Shown: piece by piece, positions 51,238 to 59,425 of the stretch
How the letters are laid out: every line of letters starts with the position of its first letter
Numbering within the stretch: position 1 is the stretch's first letter
NCBI RefSeq assembly: GCF_963975345.1
Contig: NZ_CAXBGE010000002.1
Location: 283,168-347,167, forward strand
Direction of reading: 5' to 3'
From: Maricaulis sp963975345
GTDB taxonomy: Bacteria > Pseudomonadota > Alphaproteobacteria > Caulobacterales > Maricaulaceae
Length of the DNA: 64,000 bases
Notes under the pieces: generated by a model
Database searches by the model: none
What the model saw: only the letters and a program-made list of their open reading frames with translations
Told to the model about the DNA's origin: nothing
Position numbers and translations under genes: made by a program

Positions 51238-52242
51238 ATGACCGACCTCTCCCTCGGCCAACCCCCCTTTCATGCCGCGCTCGAATTCTTCGACGACCAG
51301 CAGCCGCCGGCCGGCGATTTCCTGCGCGATGTGTTGACCGGGCTGACGGCGGAACCGAAATCCATCCCGCCGGTTTACTTCTATGACGCCGCAGGTTCGG
51401 CCCTGTTCGACCAGATCACCGATCTGCCCGAATATTATGTGACACGGACCGAACTGACCCTGCTCGACCGGATCGGTCCGGAGCTCGCCCGGCGTGCCGG
51501 CCCGGGCGCAGTGGTGATTGAGCCGGGTTCCGGCTCGAGCGTAAAAATCCGAAAACTGCTCGATGCCCTCGACCAGCCGGCCGGCTATGTCGGGCTTGAT
51601 ATCTCTGGCGACCATCTCATTGCCGCCTGCGATGAGCTGGCGCGCGATTATCCAGACCTGCGGATTGGCGCCATCTACGCCGATTTCACGACCGGCCTGT
51701 CGCTTGACCATCTGCCTCTGCCGGATGGCCGCCGGATCCTGTTCTTTCCGGGATCAACTATTGGAAATTTCGAACCTGACGCCGCGCGTGATGTGCTGGC
51801 TGGTTTCCGCAAGGGTATGCGCAAAGGCGATGCGGTGTTGATTGGCGCCGACCGGGTCAAATCACCTGAGACGCTCGAAGCTGCTTATGACGATGCCCAA
51901 GGCGTCACCGCGGCCTTCAACCTGAACCTGGTTGCCCGCATCAATGCGGAGCTTGGCGGCACGCTCGATCCGGCACTGCTCCAGCATGTTTCGGTCTGGA
52001 ATCCCGAGAAATCCCGTATCGAAATGCATCTCGAAGCGTTGGAAGCTCAGCGGTTTCAAGTCTCTGGGCAAGAGTTTTCCCTCGCCAAGGGCGAGCGACT
52101 TCACACCGAGAACTCGCACAAATTCACGCCGGAGAGCTTCCAGGCTCTGGCCCGCTCGGCCGGCTTCGATCTGCTCCAGAGCTGGTCTGACCCAGCTGAA
52201 CTCTTCTCGCTGCATTGGCTCGAACCAAACGCGAAAGCGTGA
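51238..52242 (+). CDS. egtD: L-histidine N-alpha-methyltransferase (ergothioneine synthesis)
   Basis: A 334-residue SAM-dependent enzyme that trimethylates histidine to hercynine, the first step of ergothioneine synthesis. The family stretch SIPPVYFYDAAGSALFDQIT DLPEYY is followed by VVIEPGSGSSVKIRKLL and YVGLDIS for SAM. IGNFEP and EMHLEA complete the signature. It stands between nadD and rsfS, genes usually adjacent, so it looks like an insertion into that block. No egtB or other partner is in the window. Confidence 0.9.
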   Translation: MTDLSLGQPPFHAALEFFDDQQPPAGDFLRDVLTGLTAEPKSIPPVYFYDAAGSALFDQITDLPEYYVTRTELTLLDRIGPELARRAGPGAVVIEPGSGSSVKIRKLLDALDQPAGYVGLDISGDHLIAACDELARDYPDLRIGAIYADFTTGLSLDHLPLPDGRRILFFPGSTIGNFEPDAARDVLAGFRKGMRKGDAVLIGADRVKSPETLEAAYDDAQGVTAAFNLNLVARINAELGGTLDPALLQHVSVWNPEKSRIEMHLEALEAQRFQVSGQEFSLAKGERLHTENSHKFTPESFQALARSAGFDLLQSWSDPAELFSLHWLEPNAKA

Positions 52243-52369
52243 TATAGGCACGAGATTGTATTGGTTGTCAGAAAGGACACCCGCCCTGTCTACGGAAACA
52301 TCGCGCCGGACCAAGGAAGAAACGGCTGCAGCCGTCCGGGTCATCGGAGAAGACGGTCCCCTCGAGGAA

Positions 52370-52714
52370 ATGGAAGCATTAGTCCTCGAAACTCTCGATG
52401 ACGACAAGGCCGAAGACGTTGTAGCGATCGATCTTCGCGGCAAGTCTTCAGTCACCGACATCATGGTCATCGCGTCAGGCCGGTCATCGCGCCATGTCAG
52501 CGCGATCGCCGATCACCTGATCGATACCCTCAAGGAAACCGGTCGCGTCAAGCCGCGCGTCGAGGGTTTGCAGACCTGTGACTGGGTGCTGATTGATGCG
52601 GGCGATATCGTCATCCATCTGTTCCGCCCGGAAGTGCGCAGCTTCTACAATCTGGAGAAGATGTGGTCGGTCGATCCGGAAACGCCGGCATCTTCGGCAG
52701 ACGCGGCCGTCTGA
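52370..52714 (+). CDS. rsfS: Ribosome silencing factor
   Basis: A 114-residue RsfS/Iojap protein that binds bL14 and blocks subunit joining in starvation. The core is LVLETLDDDKAEDVVAIDL, DIMVIASGRSSRHV, DWVLIDAGDIVIHLF and FYNLEKMW. Start choice is open. ATG 52370 has its GAGGAA too close to work well. An in-frame CTG at 52286 has AGGA eight bases upstream and would add 28 residues (142 in total); a TTG at 52265 is also possible. I list the ATG as the shortest certain part. rlmH starts on the next base after the stop. Confidence 0.92.
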   Translation: MEALVLETLDDDKAEDVVAIDLRGKSSVTDIMVIASGRSSRHVSAIADHLIDTLKETGRVKPRVEGLQTCDWVLIDAGDIVIHLFRPEVRSFYNLEKMWSVDPETPASSADAAV

Positions 52715-53185
52715 GTGAAGCTTCGCATGGCAGCGATCGGGCGTATCCGTTCCGGACCGGAACGCGAGCTCGTCGATGATTACATCAATCGCTGTTCGGT
52801 CACGGGACGCAGCATCGGTCTGGGACCGATGTTGGAAACCCAGATCGACAACCGCAATCTCAAAACACAAGCCGATGAAAGCCGGGCCTTGGCCGAATGC
52901 CTTGGCCCGGATGTCAAATTCGTGCTGCTGGACGAGCGCGGCAAGGCCTTCAAATCGCCTGATCTGGCCCGCAAGCTGGGCGAATGGCGCGATGGCGGCT
53001 GCCGCGAGGCGGTGTTCTGCATTGGCGGCGCGGATGGTCATGACCGGGATGTGTTGCCGGCGCCCGACCTGATGCTCGCCTTCGGGCCGGCGGTCTGGCC
53101 GCACAAGCTGGTGCGCGTCATGCTCGCCGAACAGATCTACCGCGCCGTGTCGATCCTGGCCGGCACGCCCTATCATCGTGAATAA
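52715..53185 (+). CDS. rlmH: 23S rRNA pseudouridine-1915 N3-methyltransferase
   Basis: A 156-residue SPOUT-class methyltransferase (RlmH). FVLLDERGKAFKSPDLARKL, FCIGGADGHD and LMLAFGPAVWPHKLVRVMLAEQIYRA form the knotted SAM site. It starts with GTG directly after the rsfS stop, consistent with the family N-terminus KLRMAAIGRI. Together with rsfS it belongs to the nadD block of ribosome-related genes. Confidence 0.95.
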   Translation: MKLRMAAIGRIRSGPERELVDDYINRCSVTGRSIGLGPMLETQIDNRNLKTQADESRALAECLGPDVKFVLLDERGKAFKSPDLARKLGEWRDGGCREAVFCIGGADGHDRDVLPAPDLMLAFGPAVWPHKLVRVMLAEQIYRAVSILAGTPYHRE

Positions 53186-53216
53186 GCGTTAACCGGGAAG
53201 CAGCTAGCGTCAGCGG

Positions 53217-54443
53217 ATGTATTTTCTCCTCCTCTCCCTCCTGCTGTCGCAGGCCCAGCCCGCAGGCCCCGTGCCTGCCGATGCGGCAACCGCGGAACAG
53301 CTGGAACTGGAAGAGCGCCAGGCGGCGGCCCGCGCCGAGGCCGCGCGCGAACAGGCTGATGAAGTCGCCTCGGAAATCGCGCTGATGCAAAGGCAATTGG
53401 TCGAGCTGGGTCAACGTGTTGGCAATAGCGAACAGGCCGCCTTGGCTGCCACCAACGCATTGACGCAACTGGGTACCGAGGAGACGGATATTCTGTCCCG
53501 CTTGGCCGCCGAGCGCGAATCCCTGACCGATATCCTCTCCGCCATCCAGCGGATCGAAACCCAGACCCCGCCAGCCATCCTGGCCGCCCCCGACGATGCC
53601 GCCCAAGCGGCCCGCGCCGCCTCCTTGATGGCCCAGGTCGCGCCAGCCTTGCGGGAGCGGGCCGAGGCCCTGTCGCAGCAGCTTGCCCGTCTCAGATCAG
53701 TCCGCGCCGATATCGAGAGCCAGGGCGTTGTTCTGGCCAGTGCCGAAGATGCCCTGTCGGCGCAGCGGCTGGAATTGCAGGTTCTGATTGCCGAGCGGCG
53801 CAGCCTGGAGGCACGGCGGCGCGACGAGGCGGTCGCCTTCCTTGAGGCGTCGAGTTCGGCCGGCGAGCGGGCTCGTTCGATTCGCTCGCTTCTGACCGAA
53901 TTGACCCATATGGCCGAGGTTATGCCGAATCTCAGTCCGCGCCGGATCGAATTACCGGACACGATTCCGGCACCGCATATGCGTCCGTCGCGCGATCTGG
54001 TCGCGGCGCGTGCCCCCGACGAACCCTTGCAGACCCTGCGTTTTGCCGATGCGCGGGGTCGCTTGCGGCCGCCCGCGACCGGCGAAGTGGTGCGCCGCTT
54101 TGCCGATGTGGCTGAAGATGGCACAGCGTCTGAAGGAATTTTCATTCGAACTCGCGGCGAGGCGCAGGTAGTGTCGCCCTTCGACGCCCGCGTTGAGTTC
54201 GCAGGACCGTTCAGTACTTATGGCGGACTGTTGATCCTTAATGTCGGAGAAGGCTACTATATCGTGTTGTCCGGGATGGCTGTAACCTATGCCAGTGCCG
54301 GACAGAGCGTTCTGGCAGGCGAACCGGTTGGTGCAATGCCCGATGCCGGGCAAACGGCCCCAGAATTGTATCTGGAGCTACGTAGAGACGGTAATGCAAT
54401 GGATCCCGGGCCTTGGCTCAGATCCGGCGCACGGTCCGGATAG
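53217..54443 (+). CDS. EnvC-like murein hydrolase activator (degenerate LytM)
   Basis: A 408-residue exported protein with a short hydrophobic signal (FLLLSLLLSQAQPA). A long coiled coil (about 25-230, rich in Ala, Glu, Arg and Gln) is followed by a LytM/M23 domain. The domain keeps FIRTRGEAQVVSPFDARVEFAGPF and GGLLILNVGEGYYIVLSGM but lacks the HxH and HxxxD zinc residues. Like E. coli EnvC it probably activates amidases at the division septum rather than cutting peptidoglycan. It precedes ctpA, the common alphaproteobacterial order. Confidence 0.88.
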   Translation: MYFLLLSLLLSQAQPAGPVPADAATAEQLELEERQAAARAEAAREQADEVASEIALMQRQLVELGQRVGNSEQAALAATNALTQLGTEETDILSRLAAERESLTDILSAIQRIETQTPPAILAAPDDAAQAARAASLMAQVAPALRERAEALSQQLARLRSVRADIESQGVVLASAEDALSAQRLELQVLIAERRSLEARRRDEAVAFLEASSSAGERARSIRSLLTELTHMAEVMPNLSPRRIELPDTIPAPHMRPSRDLVAARAPDEPLQTLRFADARGRLRPPATGEVVRRFADVAEDGTASEGIFIRTRGEAQVVSPFDARVEFAGPFSTYGGLLILNVGEGYYIVLSGMAVTYASAGQSVLAGEPVGAMPDAGQTAPELYLELRRDGNAMDPGPWLRSGARSG

Positions 54444-54473
54444 GACTTTCGCGCACAAAGGACGCGAGTTGGT

Positions 54474-55781
54474 ATGCGCATCAATGTCTTCGCTTCAATC
54501 CTGGCGTTCGCGCTCGGGGCTGTGGTCATCAGTGTGGCCGCTGAGGGCCGGCAGGAGGACCATTCGGAGACATTCCGCCAGCTTGAGCTGTTCGGCGATG
54601 TGCTGAGCCGTATTGAGTCCGACTACGTCACCGAGACCGATCAGACGGCGCTGATCGAAGCCGCGATTGACGGCATGCTGGCATCGCTCGACCCTCACTC
54701 CGCCTATCACAATCCCGATGCCTATGAAGACCTGCGCGTCACAACGCGCGGCGAGTATGGCGGGCTGGGCATGGAAGTGACCAAGCGCGACGAATACATC
54801 ACCATTGTTTCACCGATCAGCGACACACCGGCCGAACGCGCCGGCCTGCGGACCAATGACCGCATTATCGCCGTCGACGGCGACAGCATTATCGGCATCA
54901 CCGTCGACAGTGCGGTCGAAATGATGCGCGGCGCTGTTGGCGAGCCGGTGACTATCACCATTGCGCGCGGCACCGAAGATCCGTTTGACGTCACGCTGGT
55001 GCGCGACACCATCCCGCTGCGCACCGTCGCCACCCGCATTGATGACGGCATTCCCTATCTGCGCATTGCCGGCTTTAATGAGCGCACCACGGAAATGCTG
55101 CTCGAAGGCATTTCCGATCTGGAAGAGGAAAATGGCGGACCTCTGCCCGGCCTGATCCTCGATATCCGCTATAATCCGGGCGGTCTGCTCGACCAGGCGA
55201 TCGGGGTGACGGATGTCTTCCTCGATGGCGGCGAGGTCGTTTCGACCCGCAATCGCGATCCGCGCGACACCCAGCGCTATAATGCGCGTCCGGGTGACCG
55301 GCTCAACGGCGCTCCGATCGTGGTTCTGATCAATGAGGGCTCGGCCAGTGCTGCCGAAATCGTTGCCGGTGCGCTGCAAGATCGCGAACGCGCCGAACTG
55401 GTCGGCATGACCAGTTTCGGCAAGGGTTCGGTGCAGACCATCATCCCGCTTCGCGGCGGTCGTGACGGCGCACTGCGCCTGACGACCGGGCGTTATTACA
55501 CCCCGGCGGGCCGGTCGATCCAGGGAACGGGCATTGTGCCCGATCTCCAGATCAGCTCCTTCCCGATCTCCGAAGACGAGGCTGAAAACGCTCACCCAAC
55601 GCTGGAAGCCGATCTGCCCGGCGCGCTGGAGAACGAATCCGGCGCGGAACGCGCGGACGCTGATATCGCCGAGATCGAGCAACCGCCAGCAGATTGGCCG
55701 GAGACCGAGGACTACCAGCTCTCCCGGGCGCGCGAAATTCTGCGCCAGGCAATGGAGAGCCAGCAAGCGGCGCTGCACTAG
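54474..55781 (+). CDS. ctpA: Carboxyl-terminal processing protease (S41)
   Basis: A 435-residue periplasmic serine protease with an N-terminal signal-anchor. A PDZ domain (GGLGMEVTKRDEYITIVSPI to RTNDRIIAVDG) is followed by the catalytic dyad: S292 in GSASAAEIV and K317 in FGKGSVQT, 25 residues apart as in known CtpA. It trims or degrades envelope proteins, often peptidoglycan hydrolases. The upstream EnvC-like gene is 30 bases away, so they are probably cotranscribed. Confidence 0.94.
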   Translation: MRINVFASILAFALGAVVISVAAEGRQEDHSETFRQLELFGDVLSRIESDYVTETDQTALIEAAIDGMLASLDPHSAYHNPDAYEDLRVTTRGEYGGLGMEVTKRDEYITIVSPISDTPAERAGLRTNDRIIAVDGDSIIGITVDSAVEMMRGAVGEPVTITIARGTEDPFDVTLVRDTIPLRTVATRIDDGIPYLRIAGFNERTTEMLLEGISDLEEENGGPLPGLILDIRYNPGGLLDQAIGVTDVFLDGGEVVSTRNRDPRDTQRYNARPGDRLNGAPIVVLINEGSASAAEIVAGALQDRERAELVGMTSFGKGSVQTIIPLRGGRDGALRLTTGRYYTPAGRSIQGTGIVPDLQISSFPISEDEAENAHPTLEADLPGALENESGAERADADIAEIEQPPADWPETEDYQLSRAREILRQAMESQQAALH

Positions 55782-55800
55782 GCAGACCGCCTCGAGCCTT

Positions 55801-55833
55801 AGCCCCGCCGGCCCCAATCGAGCCGGCGGGGCT
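55801..55833 (+). terminator. Strong hairpin after ctpA without T-run
   Basis: A perfect 12-base stem AGCCCCGCCGGC / GCCGGCGGGGCT with a nine-base loop, 20 bases after the ctpA stop. No T-run follows on either strand. It may protect the mRNA 3' end or act as a Rho-linked or processing site rather than a classic terminator. Confidence 0.5.
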
Positions 55834-55949
55834 GGCTTCGCAACGGTGACGTTAACCGTTTCTTTTCCGGGACAGGGCAATTTCGACGGTGAATTGGTGC
55901 GCCTGATCGGGCGCATTGCCGGTAATCTCGCTTGTCGAAGATCGCACCC

Positions 55950-57263
55950 ATGTCCAGCGCCGTCCTACGTCATGTCGAACCCCTGCTGTCGATCAAGGCC
56001 CCGCTCTTTGCCGGCCTGGGCGCTACGGCACTGTTCGCAGTCGTGATTCTGGGCGTTGCCGTGTTTGGCAAAGCCGATCTGCAACCGCCTCAAGCGCGTG
56101 GCGGCGTGTCGCCCGCCCCGATCGAAACGGTCCATACCGCCGCCGAATTGCGGATCGCGCCGACCGACCAACCGCCTGGAATCCAGTTTGTTGAGCCGGC
56201 GGGCAGCGACGAGGTCCGCCTCGCCGGCGTCGAGGACCGGTTCGAAGCGCCGCCCGTTCACAATGCCGGTTCCGATCCGGCCGAGGCAGAAGCGCGCCAT
56301 GCCGCCCGCTCAACCAATGCAAACGCGCTCGCGCCGGCGCCGTTGCCCGGCCTCAGCGAGAACGGACCCGATGGGCCGCTCCCCATAATCGCCGCCAATG
56401 GCCTGCGCCCTTCGCGGGCCTATGCACGGCCTTTCCACGGGGATCCGGGTGCACCGACCGTCGCGGTCGTAATCGGCGGGATGGGGCTCAACCGGGCAGT
56501 GACCCAGAGCGCAATTGACGATCTGCCGCCAGCGATCGCGCTCAGCTTTGCGCCCTATACCCGCGATCTGCAGACCTGGGTCGATCTGGCCCGCGCGGCC
56601 GGTCATGAAGTCCTGATCGAAGCACCGATGGAACCCTTCGACTACCCCAATAATGATCCAGGCCCGCAAACCTTGCTGGCTGACGGTTCACCGGCTGACA
56701 ATCTGGCACGGTTGGAATGGGTTCTGAGCCGCACCACCGGCTATTTCGCGGTTTCCAACTATCTCGGCGCACGCTTCTCGACCTCGGAAACGGCGATGAC
56801 GCAGCTGCTGCAAAGCCTGGAGGATCGCGGTCTTGCCTTCCTGCATGATGGTGCCGGACGCCGTACGGTAATCGAGACTGCAGCCCAGGCGACCGACGTT
56901 CAATATGCCATCGCCGATCGCGTCCTCGACGAGGATCCAAGCCCGACGGCGATTGACGACCATCTCCTGACGCTTGAGGCGCTGGCGCTGCAAAACGGCG
57001 CCGCGCTCGGTGCCGGCTTCTCCTATCCGACCACGGTCAACCATGTCCGCGACTGGGCTAACAGCTTGGACTCGCGCGGCTATCAGCTGGCGCCGCCCTC
57101 GGCCGTGATGGCGCGGCGGCGCTTGCAGGCCAGACTTGCGGCCGAGGCCCGCGCGCTGGAGCCCGAGCCTGAGCAAGTGATCGATAATCGCTGGTCGCGT
57201 CCGCCGGCAGAGGCTTCGAGTGGCGGCGATCATGCGCCGGCACCGCCCGCTTCGGGTCACTAA
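55950..57263 (+). CDS. Divergent polysaccharide deacetylase (YibQ-like)
   Basis: A 437-residue protein with one N-terminal membrane helix (about 18-40), a long proline- and alanine-rich linker and a C-terminal domain of the divergent polysaccharide deacetylase family (VAVVIGGMGLNRAVTQSAI, LSFAPYTRDLQTW, EVLIEAPMEPFDYPNNDPGP, NYLGARFSTSETAM). The family usually sits with EnvC- and CtpA-type genes and is thought to act on envelope polymers; activity is not proven. I chose ATG 55950; a TTG at 55932 is possible. rppH starts on its stop codon. Confidence 0.88.
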   Translation: MSSAVLRHVEPLLSIKAPLFAGLGATALFAVVILGVAVFGKADLQPPQARGGVSPAPIETVHTAAELRIAPTDQPPGIQFVEPAGSDEVRLAGVEDRFEAPPVHNAGSDPAEAEARHAARSTNANALAPAPLPGLSENGPDGPLPIIAANGLRPSRAYARPFHGDPGAPTVAVVIGGMGLNRAVTQSAIDDLPPAIALSFAPYTRDLQTWVDLARAAGHEVLIEAPMEPFDYPNNDPGPQTLLADGSPADNLARLEWVLSRTTGYFAVSNYLGARFSTSETAMTQLLQSLEDRGLAFLHDGAGRRTVIETAAQATDVQYAIADRVLDEDPSPTAIDDHLLTLEALALQNGAALGAGFSYPTTVNHVRDWANSLDSRGYQLAPPSAVMARRRLQARLAAEARALEPEPEQVIDNRWSRPPAEASSGGDHAPAPPASGH

Positions 57264-57760
57264 TGTCGCAGCCAAGCGATCCCTGGCCCCATCATCGCGC
57301 CAATGTCGGCATCGCCCTGTTCAACGCCCAGGGCCAGGTCTGGCTAGGCCGCCGCGATGGCACGCCGCCGCCCTGGAACTGGCAATTGCCGCAAGGGGGG
57401 ATGGATGAGGGCGAAACCGCCGAGCTCGCAGCCCTGCGCGAGCTGGAAGAAGAAACCGGCATCAGTCCCGATCTTGTCGAGCCGCTCGGTGATATTCCCG
57501 GCTGGCTCGCCTATGATTATCCGCCAGCGGTCCGCGAAGATCCGCGCTTCCACAAAAAGCGTCATCTCGGTCAGAAGCAGCGTTGGTTTGCCCTTCGCTT
57601 CAATGGCTGTGATGCCGACATCGATCTGAAGCGCCATGTCGAAGTGGAGTTCGATGCCTGGCGCTGGGGCGAGCTGGCGGAAATCCCGGATCTGATCATT
57701 CCGTGGAAGCGGGATGTCTATCTGCAGGTCGTCGAGGCATTTCGCGCGTTCGGACGCTAG
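57263..57760 (+). CDS. rppH: RNA pyrophosphohydrolase (Nudix)
   Basis: A 165-residue Nudix hydrolase that removes pyrophosphate from mRNA 5' ends or cleaves dinucleoside polyphosphates. The Nudix box GGMDEGETAELAALRELEEETGI is complete and WNWQLPQGG and KRHLGQKQRWFALRF are RppH-type. The ATG lies on the upstream stop (TAATG). The stop shares a CTAG with the convergent amidohydrolase. Confidence 0.95.
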   Translation: MSQPSDPWPHHRANVGIALFNAQGQVWLGRRDGTPPPWNWQLPQGGMDEGETAELAALRELEEETGISPDLVEPLGDIPGWLAYDYPPAVREDPRFHKKRHLGQKQRWFALRFNGCDADIDLKRHVEVEFDAWRWGELAEIPDLIIPWKRDVYLQVVEAFRAFGR

Positions 57761-59301
57761 CGTCCCGGAGCCTCCATTTGCCGCGCAGACAGGCTTGAGC
57801 GTTCGATCACTTCGCCAGCCAGAACTACCAGCTCGATCTGATCATACGCGGTCACATCAACCAGTGGATTGGCCCGCAGGATCAGAATATCGGCACGCTT
57901 GCCCGGTTCGATCGAGCCGATCTCGCCAGCCAGCCCGAAGGCGGCGGCATTATCGATCGTCATGCTCCGGAACAGGGTCGGGAGGGAAATGCCCGCATCC
58001 ACCCAGTTCTGCATCTCCCAATAGCCCGCCAGACCCGGAGGTGAGGCCCAGCCGAAACCGCCGACCGCCGTGTCACTCCCGAACAGGAAACGGGCGTGTT
58101 CGACATACATTTCCCAAATCAGGTTTTTGTAGCGCTCGAGGAAGGCTGACTGGGCCGCTCCCATGTCTTCGGCATCGCTGCCTTCTGCGATCATATCGCC
58201 GAACATGGTCAGGAAATTCTCGCGCTGCACCTGGGCGTCACCGCGCAAATAGTCGAGGTATGCGGCCGGGACCACATCGGCCCACCGTGGGGCTTCGAGC
58301 ACGGACGTGTCGAACAGGCTAGCCGTATTGCGGATGGTCTGGAAGGTCGGCTGCACCGCGATGTCCGAAAGGGCCACGCGCCGGGCGATGTCAGCGATCT
58401 CAGCAGAGGGTCGCGGATCAGTGAAAGTCTGGCCGGTCCATTCCCACATGCCGTGCGCGAGAATGTCGACCCCGGTTTCAAGGGCGAATTCATGGCCCGC
58501 CGGGGTGGTGGCGTGCAGCAGGACCGGCAGATTGGCTGCATGGGCTGCCTGGACCACGTCGCGAATGATCCCGACCGAGGGTAGACGAAAGTCTGGCGCC
58601 CCGCCAGGCCACCACAGAGCCTCTTCGTAGTAGAGTTTGATGCACTGACCACCCTGACGGATGACGGACTCCACAACGGCTTCTGGCGTGTGAGCGGCGG
58701 GGTTCGCGCCCTCGGGAACGAGGCCGTTGGCGTAGCTGTCGATGAGATAGCCGGGATAGGCATCGCCGACTGGCGCCCCTTCAAGCTCAAGCGCCATGAA
58801 GCCATCCGAAAGCGCAATGCCCTGGCCGCAATGGACCAAATGCGGGTGAAGCGGTGCCGCTTCAAAGCGGGCATTCGTCTCGGCATCGGCATTGAGTTCG
58901 ATGACTGTGGTGAAGCCGTAAAACAAGAAGCTGCGCGGTTGTTGCTCCATATAGCCCTGATACAGGCTGGCGTAATCATCGGTATAGCGGGCCCGCAATC
59001 CGGTCGCATGGTAGAGATGGACATGGCTGTCGATCAGGCCTGGCGTCAGATAGGCACCCTCGGCATCGACCACTCGCGCATCGCCAGACTCGACCGGGCC
59101 CGTTCCGATCCCAATGATCCGGTCCCCGCTCACCTTGACCCAAGCGTTCTCAAGCGGGGCGGCGCGCTCGGGGCTGAGCAGGGTTGCGTGCTGGATGATA
59201 AGGTCCGCATCGGACTCCGGGAGCGAGCAAGCGGGTTGGGTCAACGCTATCCCCAGAATCAGGGCAGCGGCAAAACGGGACAAGGCAGGGGGATGGGTCA
59301 T
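57757..59301 (-). CDS. Lipoprotein metal-dependent amidohydrolase
   Basis: A 514-residue amidohydrolase-fold enzyme. An N-terminal signal (ALILGIALTQPACS) ends in a cysteine that looks like a lipidation site, although the -2 residue is Pro. The TIM-barrel domain has the metal pair DSHVHLYH, HATTPAGHEFA and LAHGMWEW histidines and GSDTAVGG near the end, plus the flanking beta-domain (LTPGLIDSHVH, SIEPGKRADILIL). The substrate is unknown; related periplasmic enzymes act on imides or dipeptides. ATG 59301 has GGAGG six bases upstream. It is divergent from a membrane AraC regulator. Confidence 0.85.
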   Translation of the reverse strand: MTHPPALSRFAAALILGIALTQPACSLPESDADLIIQHATLLSPERAAPLENAWVKVSGDRIIGIGTGPVESGDARVVDAEGAYLTPGLIDSHVHLYHATGLRARYTDDYASLYQGYMEQQPRSFLFYGFTTVIELNADAETNARFEAAPLHPHLVHCGQGIALSDGFMALELEGAPVGDAYPGYLIDSYANGLVPEGANPAAHTPEAVVESVIRQGGQCIKLYYEEALWWPGGAPDFRLPSVGIIRDVVQAAHAANLPVLLHATTPAGHEFALETGVDILAHGMWEWTGQTFTDPRPSAEIADIARRVALSDIAVQPTFQTIRNTASLFDTSVLEAPRWADVVPAAYLDYLRGDAQVQRENFLTMFGDMIAEGSDAEDMGAAQSAFLERYKNLIWEMYVEHARFLFGSDTAVGGFGWASPPGLAGYWEMQNWVDAGISLPTLFRSMTIDNAAAFGLAGEIGSIEPGKRADILILRANPLVDVTAYDQIELVVLAGEVIERSSLSARQMEAPGR

Positions 59302-59425
59302 CGGGGCCTCCTTCAGGGTGAGCCCAGCCAAGCCGGTTTGCGCCAGACATGCGCCCTCAAGCGCGATTGTGGACATGTAGAATCGCGATCTTGGACAAGC
59401 GGGCGAGACGCCTTATCAAGTCTCG

